Source of the DNA: CBFHSF01 sp965658445
Lineage (GTDB): Bacteria; Bacteroidota; Bacteroidia; Flavobacteriales; Schleiferiaceae
Length of the DNA: 64,000 bases
NCBI GenBank assembly: GCA_965658445.1
Contig: CBFHSF010000002.1
Location: 186,001-250,000, forward strand
Direction of reading: 5' to 3'
This document shows, piece by piece, positions 35,063 through 44,243 of the stretch (positions are counted from its first letter, which is position 1; every line of letters starts with the position of its first letter). The notes below the pieces were generated by a model. It worked only from the letters and a program-made list of their open reading frames with translations, was not told the DNA's origin and did not search any database. The position numbers and the translations under genes are program-made.

Positions 35063-36537
35063 TCAATAATAACGGTTTGCAGGGCGCTGGCATCGATAGA
35101 AAAGCGATGCTCTTCACCTCTGAGGTTAATGGAATACACTAGGGGTTCTGATGTCGTGTTTAATAGGGCCACCACAATGTCTCCATTGGGATTTGCCACT
35201 GCGGTACCACTTATACCCTCAGGCCAAGAAGCCGAAAGTTCAATGCGAACGGCACCGGGTCTTATGTATTTGCTAAAATGCCCCATTATGTAATAGAGCG
35301 GCGTGTAGTAAACTTCTTGTGATTCAGGTTTTACCAAGACCGGTGCGATACACCAATTTTGGGCAAGATTAGGACCTCCTTTGTCGTCCAATATCATATT
35401 CCAATCTACCCATCCTTCTACCCAATGATTCATGCAACCAATGATATCACGAGCGTAGCGGAAAGCGGGAGCGTACTTTGGGTGCATGGGCTTATCTTCT
35501 TCGGCAGCCCAATCCCAACCCCAATCGGTAGCTTCTTTTTGCCAGTACCAATCATCGTCATTCCAATGGGGAACTTCAGCATCTATACACCCTTCGGTTT
35601 CTATGATGTGTAAGTTAGGCGCAAGTTCATGCGTCCTTTCTAAAGATTCTGGGAAGTAGGAAAAAGTACTGTTGTACCAATGAACAGCGGTGCCATAAAT
35701 GTGGGGAGTAACGGCAGAGTCTGTGAGCAATACCTCGGCCCACTCTTCCAATTCTCTTCCACGGTTTTGATCGTAGACCATGACTTTAGGAGAAAGTCCT
35801 TCTGCCTTGAGGTGAGGCCCTAAGTGATTGGCTACAAAAACACCCATTTCTTCGGGGGTGTAATGCATGCTTTCCCAGTTGGAGTTGTTGCCCAAGGGTT
35901 CGTTTTCAACGGTTACCCCCCAAATATCAATGCCATAATCCTTGTATCCCTTGATGTATTTAGAAAAGAACAAGGCCCAAGAATCGTAGAACTCTGGTTT
36001 GAGTTTTCCACCGTACCAATGGTTATTGTCTTTCATCCATGGTGCTGCTGACCAAGGAGAAGAAATGATTTTAAAGCCTTCCGGCGAAACGGCTTGCGCC
36101 GCTTTGATCATGGGAATAATATCTGAAGTGTCCTCTTCCAAAGTAAAGTGGACGAGGTTGGTATCGTTTTCAACAGGTGTATAGGAGTAGTGATCCAATG
36201 AAAAATCACAACTGTTCATGTGAGTCCGTGTCAAGGTGTAATTGAGACCTTCTTCAGAAAAGTAGGAATGAATTAATTCTTTTTGAATTTCTGGATTCAT
36301 GGATTTCCACAAATGGGCGCTGGACTCTGTAAAGGCACCTCCAAATCCGGTAATCACTTGGTAACTCTTAGAGGGATCAATTGTCAACAGCAACTGAGGA
36401 TCTTCATTGGAAGGCAAAACCTCCGCAAGCTGGTCTCCTACTCGTGAGGTTTGGTAGGCGTGGACGGTACTTTCCGTCTCAGAACTACATCCAATAAGTA
36501 TCATTCCTCCAAGCAGAATGAGTAGAAAATTCCTCAT
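35059..36537 (-). CDS. GH30 family beta-glucanase lipoprotein
   Basis: 492 residues. Lipoprotein signal with lipobox MILIGC (Cys17) followed by SSETES, an acidic stretch that favours surface exposure. The GH30 barrel shows ITGFGGAFTESSA near its start, the acid/base in TVENEP (Glu213) and the probable nucleophile in IIETEGC (Glu315). A C-terminal beta-domain ends the protein. GH30 members in laminarin loci generally remove beta-1,6-linked glucose; this is the likely role, though the subfamily cannot be fixed from sequence reading alone. It overlaps the GH149-like gene by 4 bp and is 17 bp after the GH16 lipoprotein gene. Confidence 0.87.
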   Translation of the reverse strand: MRNFLLILLGGMILIGCSSETESTVHAYQTSRVGDQLAEVLPSNEDPQLLLTIDPSKSYQVITGFGGAFTESSAHLWKSMNPEIQKELIHSYFSEEGLNYTLTRTHMNSCDFSLDHYSYTPVENDTNLVHFTLEEDTSDIIPMIKAAQAVSPEGFKIISSPWSAAPWMKDNNHWYGGKLKPEFYDSWALFFSKYIKGYKDYGIDIWGVTVENEPLGNNSNWESMHYTPEEMGVFVANHLGPHLKAEGLSPKVMVYDQNRGRELEEWAEVLLTDSAVTPHIYGTAVHWYNSTFSYFPESLERTHELAPNLHIIETEGCIDAEVPHWNDDDWYWQKEATDWGWDWAAEEDKPMHPKYAPAFRYARDIIGCMNHWVEGWVDWNMILDDKGGPNLAQNWCIAPVLVKPESQEVYYTPLYYIMGHFSKYIRPGAVRIELSASWPEGISGTAVANPNGDIVVALLNTTSEPLVYSINLRGEEHRFSIDASALQTVIIE

Positions 36538-36554
36538 AGCGCAATGTATTTATA

Positions 36555-37739
36555 TTATTCTGTGGGTGGAGTTTGTACTCTTTGATAAACCCTCACGTAG
36601 TCCAAAATGTACTGTGGGTCTTTCAGATTGGGATCCATTCCCTTAGCTCCTCCCCAACCACCGCCAATGGCGAGATTTACAATGATGTTTTGCGGCTTAT
36701 TAAAGGGCCACTCTCTTTCATTGGCGTTCTTGTCGTAGGTGTAGTAATGTTCGCCGTCTAGATATCCTCTGATTTCATTTTCGTCCCACTCAACAGCGTA
36801 CAAGTGAAACTGTGTATCCATGGAATCGACATCGGTTTGACTGCCAATTTGGTTGCCCTGCTTAAAGTAATAGGCTCGCGTGTGACACGTTGCGTGGTTA
36901 ATTCCATTCCCAGTGGTGTCATTGATTTCAAATCCCACACATTCTAGAATGTCTATTTCGCCACAGTAAGGCCACGAAATCTCGTCTTTGTAGGCGTCGC
37001 CAAGAGTCCATCCGGCAGCCCACGTTCCACGGCCTACGGGGACTTTAGCTCTAAATTCAATTTTCCCGTAGGTAAAACTATGACGTCCTGCCGTGGTCAG
37101 TCTTGCAGAAGTCCAGTCTCCGTTGGCATCCTGTCTTCCGGTGATGTAAAGGCTACCGTCCTTGACCTCAGCGTTGTTTATATCGGCTTCCGTATAGTAT
37201 TGCAATTCGTTATTGCCCCATCCCCAATCTCCGAGGTTGTAGGCCCAAAGCGTAGAATCGGGAAGACCTTCGTATTCAAATTCATCGCTCCAGACAATTT
37301 CCCAAGAGTCACCCACCATGTTTTGCGTGTGAAAATTGGGAGTTTCTTCATGCGATTTTAAGAGGGTGAACGAGATGGACTTAAGTTGTTCTGCATGGGT
37401 AAGTCCATGGATTTTCATGGGGTGAAGCCCCTTTGCTAACGGAGATCCATCTACGTGACCCATTTGATTTTCTATGGGCAAATTGCCAGTGATATTATAC
37501 GTTCTATCATCGGTATTGGTGATATAGTCTTCTATCCAAAGATTGGAATCAAAGGCTTCAGAAGTTTCCACTTCCACTCGGTATCTGCCGGATTCGGGAA
37601 CCTCAATAGCAAATTCAAACCCCGTTTCTTCACTACCCATAATATCGTGATGAGAAACGGTAATCCCACTGTTTTCTTCAGGAGCAGAGCAGCTCAAGAG
37701 AACGCTCATTCCCACTACAAAGAAGGTCCACTTTTTCAT
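36555..37739 (-). CDS. GH16 laminarinase lipoprotein
   Basis: 394 residues. Lipobox VLLSC (Cys17) followed by SAPEEN. Residues 25-135 form a small beta-sandwich of carbohydrate-binding type (GFEFAIEVPESGRYRVEVE). The GH16 domain (about 145-388) has CGEIDILECVGF with Glu261, Asp263 and Glu266, and WAAGWTLG, ending LDYVRVYQR. It probably cuts beta-1,3-glucan at the cell surface. It is 10 bp after the MFS gene and 17 bp ahead of GH30. Confidence 0.9.
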   Translation of the reverse strand: MKKWTFFVVGMSVLLSCSAPEENSGITVSHHDIMGSEETGFEFAIEVPESGRYRVEVETSEAFDSNLWIEDYITNTDDRTYNITGNLPIENQMGHVDGSPLAKGLHPMKIHGLTHAEQLKSISFTLLKSHEETPNFHTQNMVGDSWEIVWSDEFEYEGLPDSTLWAYNLGDWGWGNNELQYYTEADINNAEVKDGSLYITGRQDANGDWTSARLTTAGRHSFTYGKIEFRAKVPVGRGTWAAGWTLGDAYKDEISWPYCGEIDILECVGFEINDTTGNGINHATCHTRAYYFKQGNQIGSQTDVDSMDTQFHLYAVEWDENEIRGYLDGEHYYTYDKNANEREWPFNKPQNIIVNLAIGGGWGGAKGMDPNLKDPQYILDYVRVYQRVQTPPTE

Positions 37740-37749
37740 ACGCTAACTT

Positions 37750-39318
37750 TTATGCTTTTCCTTTTACAAGAGCGTCTTCAATTTCTTCTAAGGACTTCCC
37801 TTTAGTCTCTGGAACCACACGTACCACAAAGAGCAATCCTGCGACGGCCAAGAGACCGTAAATCAAGAAGGTAGTACCCGAACCCAACACCTTGAGCTCC
37901 CATGGGAATACAAACTGAACCAAGAAACTTACGGCAGAGTTGATCAATCCCACAAAGGAGATGGCCACGGCTCTAATTTTATTGGGGAACAATTCCGAAA
38001 ACAGAACCCACATAACCGGTCCAATGGAAATCGCAAAAGAGGCGACAAAGGCCAAAATAGCAATGAGGACCACAGTAGAATTGATGACAATACTTTGCTT
38101 TACTACCTCACCACCGTGGGTTTCCCAATCTTCGCCCATCAAGGGCGCTAAGAAGGCAGCCATTTCTCCTTCCGTTTCAAAACTACTTCCGTATTTAGCA
38201 ATGACTTCTTGAGGAATTGTGTAGCCCTCTGTCTTTGCAAAAGATTTTTCTTCCAATGTATACGTAGCATTGAAGAAAGAAAATGCCAAAACAATCATGG
38301 ATACGGCAATTCCAGCAACCCCTCCCGAAAGAAGAGGTTTACGACCCAGTTTATCAATGAACAAAATGGCGAGTATGGTAAACACGAGGTTTACCAAACC
38401 CACGAAAATGGCCTGAACATAAGAGGCGTTGGTTCCAATACCACTTTGCTCAAAAATCATAGGTGCATAGAAAAACACCGAGTTAATCCCTGTGATTTGT
38501 TGAAGTACTGCCACTACGATCCCAATGGTGAGAACGAGTTTGAGAGAGGGATGAAACAAGTCCCCAAATCCCACTTTGGATTTATTGGAGTCTTCTTCTA
38601 TGGCTTGTTGAATGGTTTTGATTTCTTCTTGAGCCTGGTTGGAATCTGTAAATCTGCTGAGGATAAGCGCTGCTTCTTTGTTCTTTCCTTGCATCAGGAG
38701 CCATCTTGGAGAACGGGGCACCAAGAACAATCCAAAGAAATAGGCTATTGCTGGGACGGCTTCTAATCCCAACATCCAACGCCATGTGTATTTATCAATG
38801 CCAAGAGCGGAAACCCATGCCTTTCCAGAGTCGCTCCATTCTAAAAGGAGGTAATTGGTATAAAAGGCCAAAGAAATACCGATGACAATATTGAGTTGGT
38901 TGAAGGAAACCATGCGCCCACGGATTTCTGAAGGTGCAATTTCTGCAATATACATAGGAGCTAAAATCAAAGAGGCTCCAACTCCTAAACCACCAATCAT
39001 TCTGGCGATAACCAACGCAGTATAACTCGGAGCCAAAGCAGAACCTATGGCAGAAATGGCATATAAAATAGCTGCCCATCGGAGAACGCCTCTGCGGCCG
39101 TAGCGCTCAGAAAGCGGACCTGCCGCAAACATCGCAATGGCCGCCACAAGGGTCAAAGAGGAAACGGAAAATCCAAGTTCTAACTCCGTAAGGCTAAACT
39201 CTTCTTGAATAAACGAATTCACCCCAGAAATTACTGAGGCATCAAAACCCATTAGTAACCCACCGAGGGCTACAATTAGGGCTGTCATGGTTAATAAGGT
39301 CTGGTTGCTCTGTTTCAT
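37750..39318 (-). CDS. MFS sugar porter
   Basis: 522 residues, 12 predicted membrane spans. Sugar-porter signatures are complete: GFDASVISG in the first span, LSERYGRRG after the second, RMIGGLGVG, VPRSPRWLL, QQITGINSVFFYAP in the seventh, DKLGRKPLL, and PETKGKSLEEIE at the end. A loop of about 70 residues between spans 9 and 10 (FNATYTLEEKSFAK...) is longer than usual. It should import glucose or a small gluco-oligosaccharide by proton symport. It lies between GH16 genes in the operon (10 and 8 bp). Confidence 0.9.
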   Translation of the reverse strand: MKQSNQTLLTMTALIVALGGLLMGFDASVISGVNSFIQEEFSLTELELGFSVSSLTLVAAIAMFAAGPLSERYGRRGVLRWAAILYAISAIGSALAPSYTALVIARMIGGLGVGASLILAPMYIAEIAPSEIRGRMVSFNQLNIVIGISLAFYTNYLLLEWSDSGKAWVSALGIDKYTWRWMLGLEAVPAIAYFFGLFLVPRSPRWLLMQGKNKEAALILSRFTDSNQAQEEIKTIQQAIEEDSNKSKVGFGDLFHPSLKLVLTIGIVVAVLQQITGINSVFFYAPMIFEQSGIGTNASYVQAIFVGLVNLVFTILAILFIDKLGRKPLLSGGVAGIAVSMIVLAFSFFNATYTLEEKSFAKTEGYTIPQEVIAKYGSSFETEGEMAAFLAPLMGEDWETHGGEVVKQSIVINSTVVLIAILAFVASFAISIGPVMWVLFSELFPNKIRAVAISFVGLINSAVSFLVQFVFPWELKVLGSGTTFLIYGLLAVAGLLFVVRVVPETKGKSLEEIEDALVKGKA

Positions 39319-39326
39319 AGGTCAGA

Positions 39327-40145
39327 TTATAGCGGTCTGTATTCGAACTTTTGAATGATCATCTCGTGACGCAAGGGGAAGAAAGGTCCCTCGGGTCCGT
39401 TGACCAACCACAAGTTCATTCGGGCATTGGTAGTATTGCCTGGGCCAGGAATGATAATTGGATCCGATTGCATGTTGCCTTCGAACTTGATTCTGGCGGG
39501 ATTGTTTAGGTCAAAACTCCACTCAGCCTGCGGAGGCCCTGCTCCATAGTTTGGCCCTTCCCAACTTTGCCAGGTAATCAAAGTATCTGTCCATGTAAAG
39601 GCATGTGTGCTTACACCGACCCATTTACTGGGTTCCACAACAGGTTTGTCTACGCGTTCCGGATTGTAGGGACCAAAGGCAATGGGTTGTACGCCATATT
39701 GAAGTGTATACGCTTCTTCGGCATCTCCCCATTTTGCAAACTCAATATCTACTTCTGAATTGGCTTCCTCTTGGAAGGTGTTGTTATCCCAGGTAAACAA
39801 ACCTAAGACTATGTTCCTATCGATGTTTACAGGGTCACCTTGAATGGTCCAGATATACGTTCCATATCCCATGGTATCCAAAGAAATCACCTCCGTACAA
39901 CGCCAGTTACCACTGCGTTCGGTAACGCTTAGGTGAAGGTATCCATCATCGTCGATAAAGACGTCATTGGGATGATCCGTAAAATAATTGGGGCCGGGGC
40001 CCAAAAGGGCATTGCTGTGTTTGATTTGCCACTTGCGTCCCGAGAAGTTGAGAATATCTCCTTCCCTTCCGTTAAAAGTGGGTTCCGATTGCTCGCAGCT
40101 CAAGAGCGCGAAAAGCACAGGAATCATTAATATCATTTTCTTCAT
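39327..40145 (-). CDS. GH16-like lipoprotein with an EVDIE active-site motif
   Basis: 272 residues. Lipobox FALLSC (Cys17) then EQSEP, favouring surface exposure. The body is a single beta-jelly-roll: SGRKWQIKHS, GTYIWTIQGD, NSEVDIEFAKWGD, THAFTWTDTLITWQSW and MNLWLVNG match GH16 strands. The catalytic motif reads E131-V-D133-I-E135, the form without the beta-bulge residue seen in xyloglucan and lichenan enzymes, unlike the two laminarinases beside it. It may cut a different linkage or a mixed glucan, or only bind sugar. It is 68 bp after the preceding gene, the widest gap in the operon. Confidence 0.7.
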   Translation of the reverse strand: MKKMILMIPVLFALLSCEQSEPTFNGREGDILNFSGRKWQIKHSNALLGPGPNYFTDHPNDVFIDDDGYLHLSVTERSGNWRCTEVISLDTMGYGTYIWTIQGDPVNIDRNIVLGLFTWDNNTFQEEANSEVDIEFAKWGDAEEAYTLQYGVQPIAFGPYNPERVDKPVVEPSKWVGVSTHAFTWTDTLITWQSWEGPNYGAGPPQAEWSFDLNNPARIKFEGNMQSDPIIIPGPGNTTNARMNLWLVNGPEGPFFPLRHEMIIQKFEYRPL

Positions 40146-40213
40146 CAGTTCTCTCTTTTTGGTATGGGCTATTGGGTTAGCTCGGAGGTATTTGAACCAC
40201 TGAGCATTTGAGA

Positions 40214-41455
40214 TTACGGGGTCATTTCTTTAGAAACACCACCAATGATTTCTCCCCAAAGTGCCGGGTTTTGATAAAATCCATCTACTGCAGGATTGTT
40301 CCAACGAACTTGTTTTGTCCTGCTCTCCATATTTCCATGATCAATCGCCAACTCCAGTCCATACAGTTGTCTTGCTTCCCAAGGCTCAATGCCCAAGGCG
40401 GCAAAGGGAATTTTGGCTTCCACGAGATATCCCGTAGAAGTCTTTTGTGTTTTGATTTCGGCTCCTTCTACGGGGGCTTCTTTTCTCCAATTCCAGACGG
40501 TAGGAATGTCTCCTAAACCAATTCCAAAATGTTGATCCGTAGAACGATATAGTGTTCTCCTTGGATTGACATCCCAACGAGAAGAAAAGGCAAATTCCAA
40601 GGCGTCTCCATTAAAGATATCTCGGTACGATTGACTGTTTTGTAGCGGGGTGTCATCAGTAACCTCTGCGGCAACACATAAGTACCCGTCCATTACACCT
40701 AACCACATGTAGTCTTCTCCTACTTTAGCAGGTGCCCAATTCCAAAAAACATCGCCTTTTTGCCCGTCTACTACAAAATCTGCGGGATTTAGCTCTGCGT
40801 ATTCATAGCGCTTTCTAAATCCACCCTTGTACTCCACCAAACGGATTTCATCCATAAACAGCTCTCCGTCAGCTTCGAATTGAATGAGAATTTGTTTGAT
40901 GTTTCCGGCATCCGCGTCTTGTTCATCCCAGTTAAATTCTGAAAGGGGAAGTTCTATACGTGTCCATTCTGTAGTAACGGCTTCGGCTTTAACGGCATTG
41001 GCAGAAACTCCCAGCCATGCTTGTGATCCTGAGAAATCCTCCAATGCCATAGCCCATGGCAAACTTGGCCTAGAGCCTTCCAACATGCGAACATAAAACT
41101 CAATGGCTCCGGTATTTTTGATTTCCGAAAGGTCTTTGCCCGTCCAGTTGTCCCAACCAAAACCCATACCCAACCAAGGGCAACCGATAGCGTTTTTGTC
41201 CCATTTGAGGTGAAGTCCTAACTCCCCTTGGTAGGCAGCGGCCTCCGTAGTATTTACACTGAGACAAGGATCGCTTTTGGTAAACCAAATTTCAGAGGTC
41301 ATGTAATCGGCATAGATTTCACTGGAGGCGTGAAAGACCGTGTCATTGGGATTCGGAACATCTACATAGAGTTCGTTTTGCTTGAGGGATACACATCCCC
41401 AAAGCCCCCAAAAGAGCACAGCAATTACTGTTATTTTTCCAATGGACTTCGTCAT
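40214..41455 (-). CDS. Lipoprotein with two carbohydrate-binding-type domains
   Basis: 413 residues. Lipobox LWGC (Cys21). The first half (about 40-215) looks like a CBM4/11-type beta-sandwich (AIEFYVRMLEG, WTRIELPLSEFNW, LFMDEIRLVEY). The second half (about 225-410) has features of CBM9-like domains (YLCVAAEVTDDTP, IFNGDALEFAFSSR, TGYLVEAKIPFAALG). No catalytic residues are recognisable. It is probably a surface glycan-binding protein of the beta-glucan locus, taking the part SusE/F-like proteins play elsewhere (inference). It lies 12 bp after the next lipoprotein gene. Confidence 0.6.
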   Translation of the reverse strand: MTKSIGKITVIAVLFWGLWGCVSLKQNELYVDVPNPNDTVFHASSEIYADYMTSEIWFTKSDPCLSVNTTEAAAYQGELGLHLKWDKNAIGCPWLGMGFGWDNWTGKDLSEIKNTGAIEFYVRMLEGSRPSLPWAMALEDFSGSQAWLGVSANAVKAEAVTTEWTRIELPLSEFNWDEQDADAGNIKQILIQFEADGELFMDEIRLVEYKGGFRKRYEYAELNPADFVVDGQKGDVFWNWAPAKVGEDYMWLGVMDGYLCVAAEVTDDTPLQNSQSYRDIFNGDALEFAFSSRWDVNPRRTLYRSTDQHFGIGLGDIPTVWNWRKEAPVEGAEIKTQKTSTGYLVEAKIPFAALGIEPWEARQLYGLELAIDHGNMESRTKQVRWNNPAVDGFYQNPALWGEIIGGVSKEMTP

Positions 41456-41467
41456 AATTCCTAGGGT

Positions 41468-42478
41468 TTAGGGTTCAAGTGGTCCATTTTCGGTAAAGAT
41501 CATATGATCCATGTAACTTCTAGAATACCCGGAAGAAGGATCGGCCAAGAACAACATGGAGACTTGAAGCAATTTATGCGGCTCGTGGATTCCGTTTCCT
41601 GCAGGATCCGCGGGTGCACCATTGACCAAGGTCGTCATATCTGAATATCTCATGGAGACTGTATTCCAATCGTTATTTATCCCTTTCAATTCAATACTGT
41701 ACATATCTTCCGTGGCATCTTGGAAAATTCCATCGCCATTTTCATCCTCTCTAAATTGAAAGAGAATGATTTCATTGGTTATGCCTTCAGGCTTGGACAA
41801 CATGACATTGAAGTATACGTTGTCTGCGTTTTCGTTTAGTGGGAAAGCAGTTTCGCCATACGCAGAGGCGGGAAAATCAATCAAACCAATGAGGTAATCA
41901 AAGGTCACTTCACCTCCCATATCCCAAAAGTGATATTGCTCGGCGGCAGTATCTGCCTGTACAATCCCAAAACTCATGTTGGCTCCCGATTGTGCGAATA
42001 CCGTCCAACCCGAATTCACACCACTTTCAAAATCCGCTACGCGGAATCCGGCGTCGTACTTGGTACTGTCTATAGTGATTCCCATAATGGTATCTCCATA
42101 TCCCTCGTCGGGAACCGCGATGTAAGCCCAACAAATTTCTTCCTTGAACATGGGAAGTTTAGTGGTGGTTCCCGTCCAAGCTCCGTTGGTTTCATCCACT
42201 AGTTTAGACATTCCGGTAAGTACTTTTTCAGCACCTGAGGTTTGTCCTATTACGTGAATCTCCCAGTCTACGGGCTTGCTAAATCTCGCAGAAAAGAGCA
42301 CCGACTCTCCCACTCCAAAATCTACACTGGATCGAGAAGCGGCGAAGTCTTCGAGCACCGTGAACTCTCCATACAATTCAGAGAGGTTAGGTCCTAGTGT
42401 TTCGGTTTCTCTTTCACATGCAAAGAATGCAAAGACAGAAAGAGCAAGTATTCCAAATTTTTTCATCGAATTATCCAT
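41468..42478 (-). CDS. Surface lipoprotein, candidate glycan-binding protein
   Basis: 336 residues from the first ATG; the true start is probably the fifth codon (ATG at 42466), which gives a standard lipoprotein signal MKKFGILALSVFAFFAC. CERETE follows the lipobox, an acidic surface-export type signal. The rest is all-beta: a first domain (about 40-140) with an Ig-like pattern and a larger one (about 145-330) with FRVADFESGVNSGWTVF and YFNVMLSKPE, like a galactose-binding-type fold. Family not recognised. It is 10 bp downstream of a beta-barrel gene and may cap or feed that barrel. Confidence 0.6.
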   Translation of the reverse strand: MDNSMKKFGILALSVFAFFACERETETLGPNLSELYGEFTVLEDFAASRSSVDFGVGESVLFSARFSKPVDWEIHVIGQTSGAEKVLTGMSKLVDETNGAWTGTTTKLPMFKEEICWAYIAVPDEGYGDTIMGITIDSTKYDAGFRVADFESGVNSGWTVFAQSGANMSFGIVQADTAAEQYHFWDMGGEVTFDYLIGLIDFPASAYGETAFPLNENADNVYFNVMLSKPEGITNEIILFQFREDENGDGIFQDATEDMYSIELKGINNDWNTVSMRYSDMTTLVNGAPADPAGNGIHEPHKLLQVSMLFLADPSSGYSRSYMDHMIFTENGPLEP

Positions 42479-42488
42479 AGTGAATTCA

Positions 42489-44237
42489 TTAAAATCTCAT
42501 GGTAAAGAACAAGTTCCAAGTATCTATAGTGTAAGGAAGCGTAGTCTGTAACTCATCCTTCCACGCATAGGTTTGCCACATTAAGCGAATGGCCGTCTTT
42601 TCTGAGAATGAATATCTCAGTCCCGCCCCAGCGATATCTTCTGAATAGTTGATATCGTATTCTGTGAAATCAATAATTTGAGAATAGGCATTTCTCTCTT
42701 CCACCAAGGTGAAACCGTCTGACTTCCAAGTTCTATACTCACCAATAACGTCTAATTTACCAATAATAGTGGCTTCTAGATTGAATACAGAAAAAGAAGT
42801 AGACAGATCAATGTCTTCAAAGACCTCACCTCCACTTCGAGAGCTCATTTGTTGTCCTACTCGACCGGAGATGGAGAGTACTCTCTCTTCCCAACCCATC
42901 ATGGGTGCGATATTCAATTTAGCCATCACAGACCCTGTGGTGTATCCCGTTAGGAGGTTGGTACCCTCTCCGATGATCTGTGTACTAAAATCTCCATCGG
43001 CTCCCACTTCCCAACGATTACTGGGGTCAACATACTGAACCTCAGCGTTAAAACCTCTTCGGTTGGGAGTGGCTATTCCGTAGGGGTTGGCATTGTCGTA
43101 TCGCGGGTCGTACGTCATAAGTCCCGCTACAATCTGGGCTTGATACAAAGAGGCGTCTCTACTCAAATCTAACAACCCAAAGTTTCTTAGGTTCTGTGCG
43201 TTACCGTATCTCTGGTAAGCTTGCGGTGCACTTTGGTAGTTGATTCGCATGGTTTGAGAACCTGCACTTCTAAAGTTGGGACCTACTTCCCTAAACCCGG
43301 CCTTAACCATTAGCCCTGGCTTGGGAGCTACCCATTTAAGAGTTACGTCGTAGAAGAAGTCCTCTAATACAGGAGCGGCAGCATCTCCTTCCCATTGCAT
43401 AGTAGATTGCCCTGCTTCTAATCCCAAAGAAAGTCTAGACTCACTGATATCATAACCCAATTCTAAAGACCCGGTTGCTACAGGGTTTCTCAAGAAAATG
43501 GTGCTATTACTCGTTCCTTTGAAGTCGTATAGGTTTACGTATTGTCCTCCAATTTTTAAGAAGTCACTCTGTACCAAAACCACACTACCTCCACTGTAAA
43601 GCCTGTCATCCTGTGTATCAAAGTTACTGGGACGGATGCGTGTAGTAAAGGCATTGAATTCCATTTCTTGAATAAGGCTGCTGAATTCTAATGCGAAGTC
43701 AATGGCAGCACCCTGTTGACGCCAAGTTTCATCGGGCGTGTAGAACAGGTCGTACTCAATTTGCTCCAAGGGCACTCCGGTGATCTGACCTGCGTACTTG
43801 TTGACCAACGATCCTTGATTGGAGAAGGTGTAAGGGCTCAATTTATAATTGATATCTCCCAATTGGTACTTCAAGAAATCGGCAATAATTCCCTTGATGT
43901 ACAACTGACGAACGTCAAAGGTTACACCGGAACCCCAGAATCCTCCATAGTCATTTCTAACCCTTACCATTCCTTGGATAAGTAGATTCTTGTTGGGCTG
44001 AATATTTACCCCCAAGTCCACCATGGCGTGACCGGACTGGAGTTTTCTAGCCGTAGTGGTGTCATTTTCTGTTGAGGCCTTATAGTCGTCGCCGTACATA
44101 ATGCCTCGGGCTGCACCGGAAACCCAAATCTTTTTGTCCTGTGCAAATGCTGACTCCATCCCCGTCAGGATAAAGACCAAAAGCAAAGGTATTTGTAGAT
44201 ATTTTTTCATCTTAAAATTGATTTTTGCAGAATTCAT
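42489..44237 (-). CDS. Outer-membrane beta-barrel protein of the glucan locus (first)
   Basis: 582 residues; the likely start is the tenth codon (ATG at 44210), giving signal peptide MKKYLQIPLLLVFILTG...FAQ. The remainder is a succession of amphipathic strands (AMVDLGVNIQPNKNLLIQGMVRVRND, SGSVMAKLNIAP-type) and ends NLFFTMRF, with the C-terminal Phe that marks outer-membrane barrels for BAM. There is no TonB box or plug domain and it is far too short for SusC. It may be a porin-like channel for gluco-oligosaccharides. It is 6 bp after the second barrel gene. Confidence 0.65.
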   Translation of the reverse strand: MNSAKINFKMKKYLQIPLLLVFILTGMESAFAQDKKIWVSGAARGIMYGDDYKASTENDTTTARKLQSGHAMVDLGVNIQPNKNLLIQGMVRVRNDYGGFWGSGVTFDVRQLYIKGIIADFLKYQLGDINYKLSPYTFSNQGSLVNKYAGQITGVPLEQIEYDLFYTPDETWRQQGAAIDFALEFSSLIQEMEFNAFTTRIRPSNFDTQDDRLYSGGSVVLVQSDFLKIGGQYVNLYDFKGTSNSTIFLRNPVATGSLELGYDISESRLSLGLEAGQSTMQWEGDAAAPVLEDFFYDVTLKWVAPKPGLMVKAGFREVGPNFRSAGSQTMRINYQSAPQAYQRYGNAQNLRNFGLLDLSRDASLYQAQIVAGLMTYDPRYDNANPYGIATPNRRGFNAEVQYVDPSNRWEVGADGDFSTQIIGEGTNLLTGYTTGSVMAKLNIAPMMGWEERVLSISGRVGQQMSSRSGGEVFEDIDLSTSFSVFNLEATIIGKLDVIGEYRTWKSDGFTLVEERNAYSQIIDFTEYDINYSEDIAGAGLRYSFSEKTAIRLMWQTYAWKDELQTTLPYTIDTWNLFFTMRF

Positions 44238-44243
44238 TGTGGC

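Noticed and set aside
40146..40213. A tRNA-like T-arm (GGTTCAAATACC, minus strand) in the widest intergenic gap of the operon
   Set aside because: No acceptor, D or anticodon arms can be built around it.
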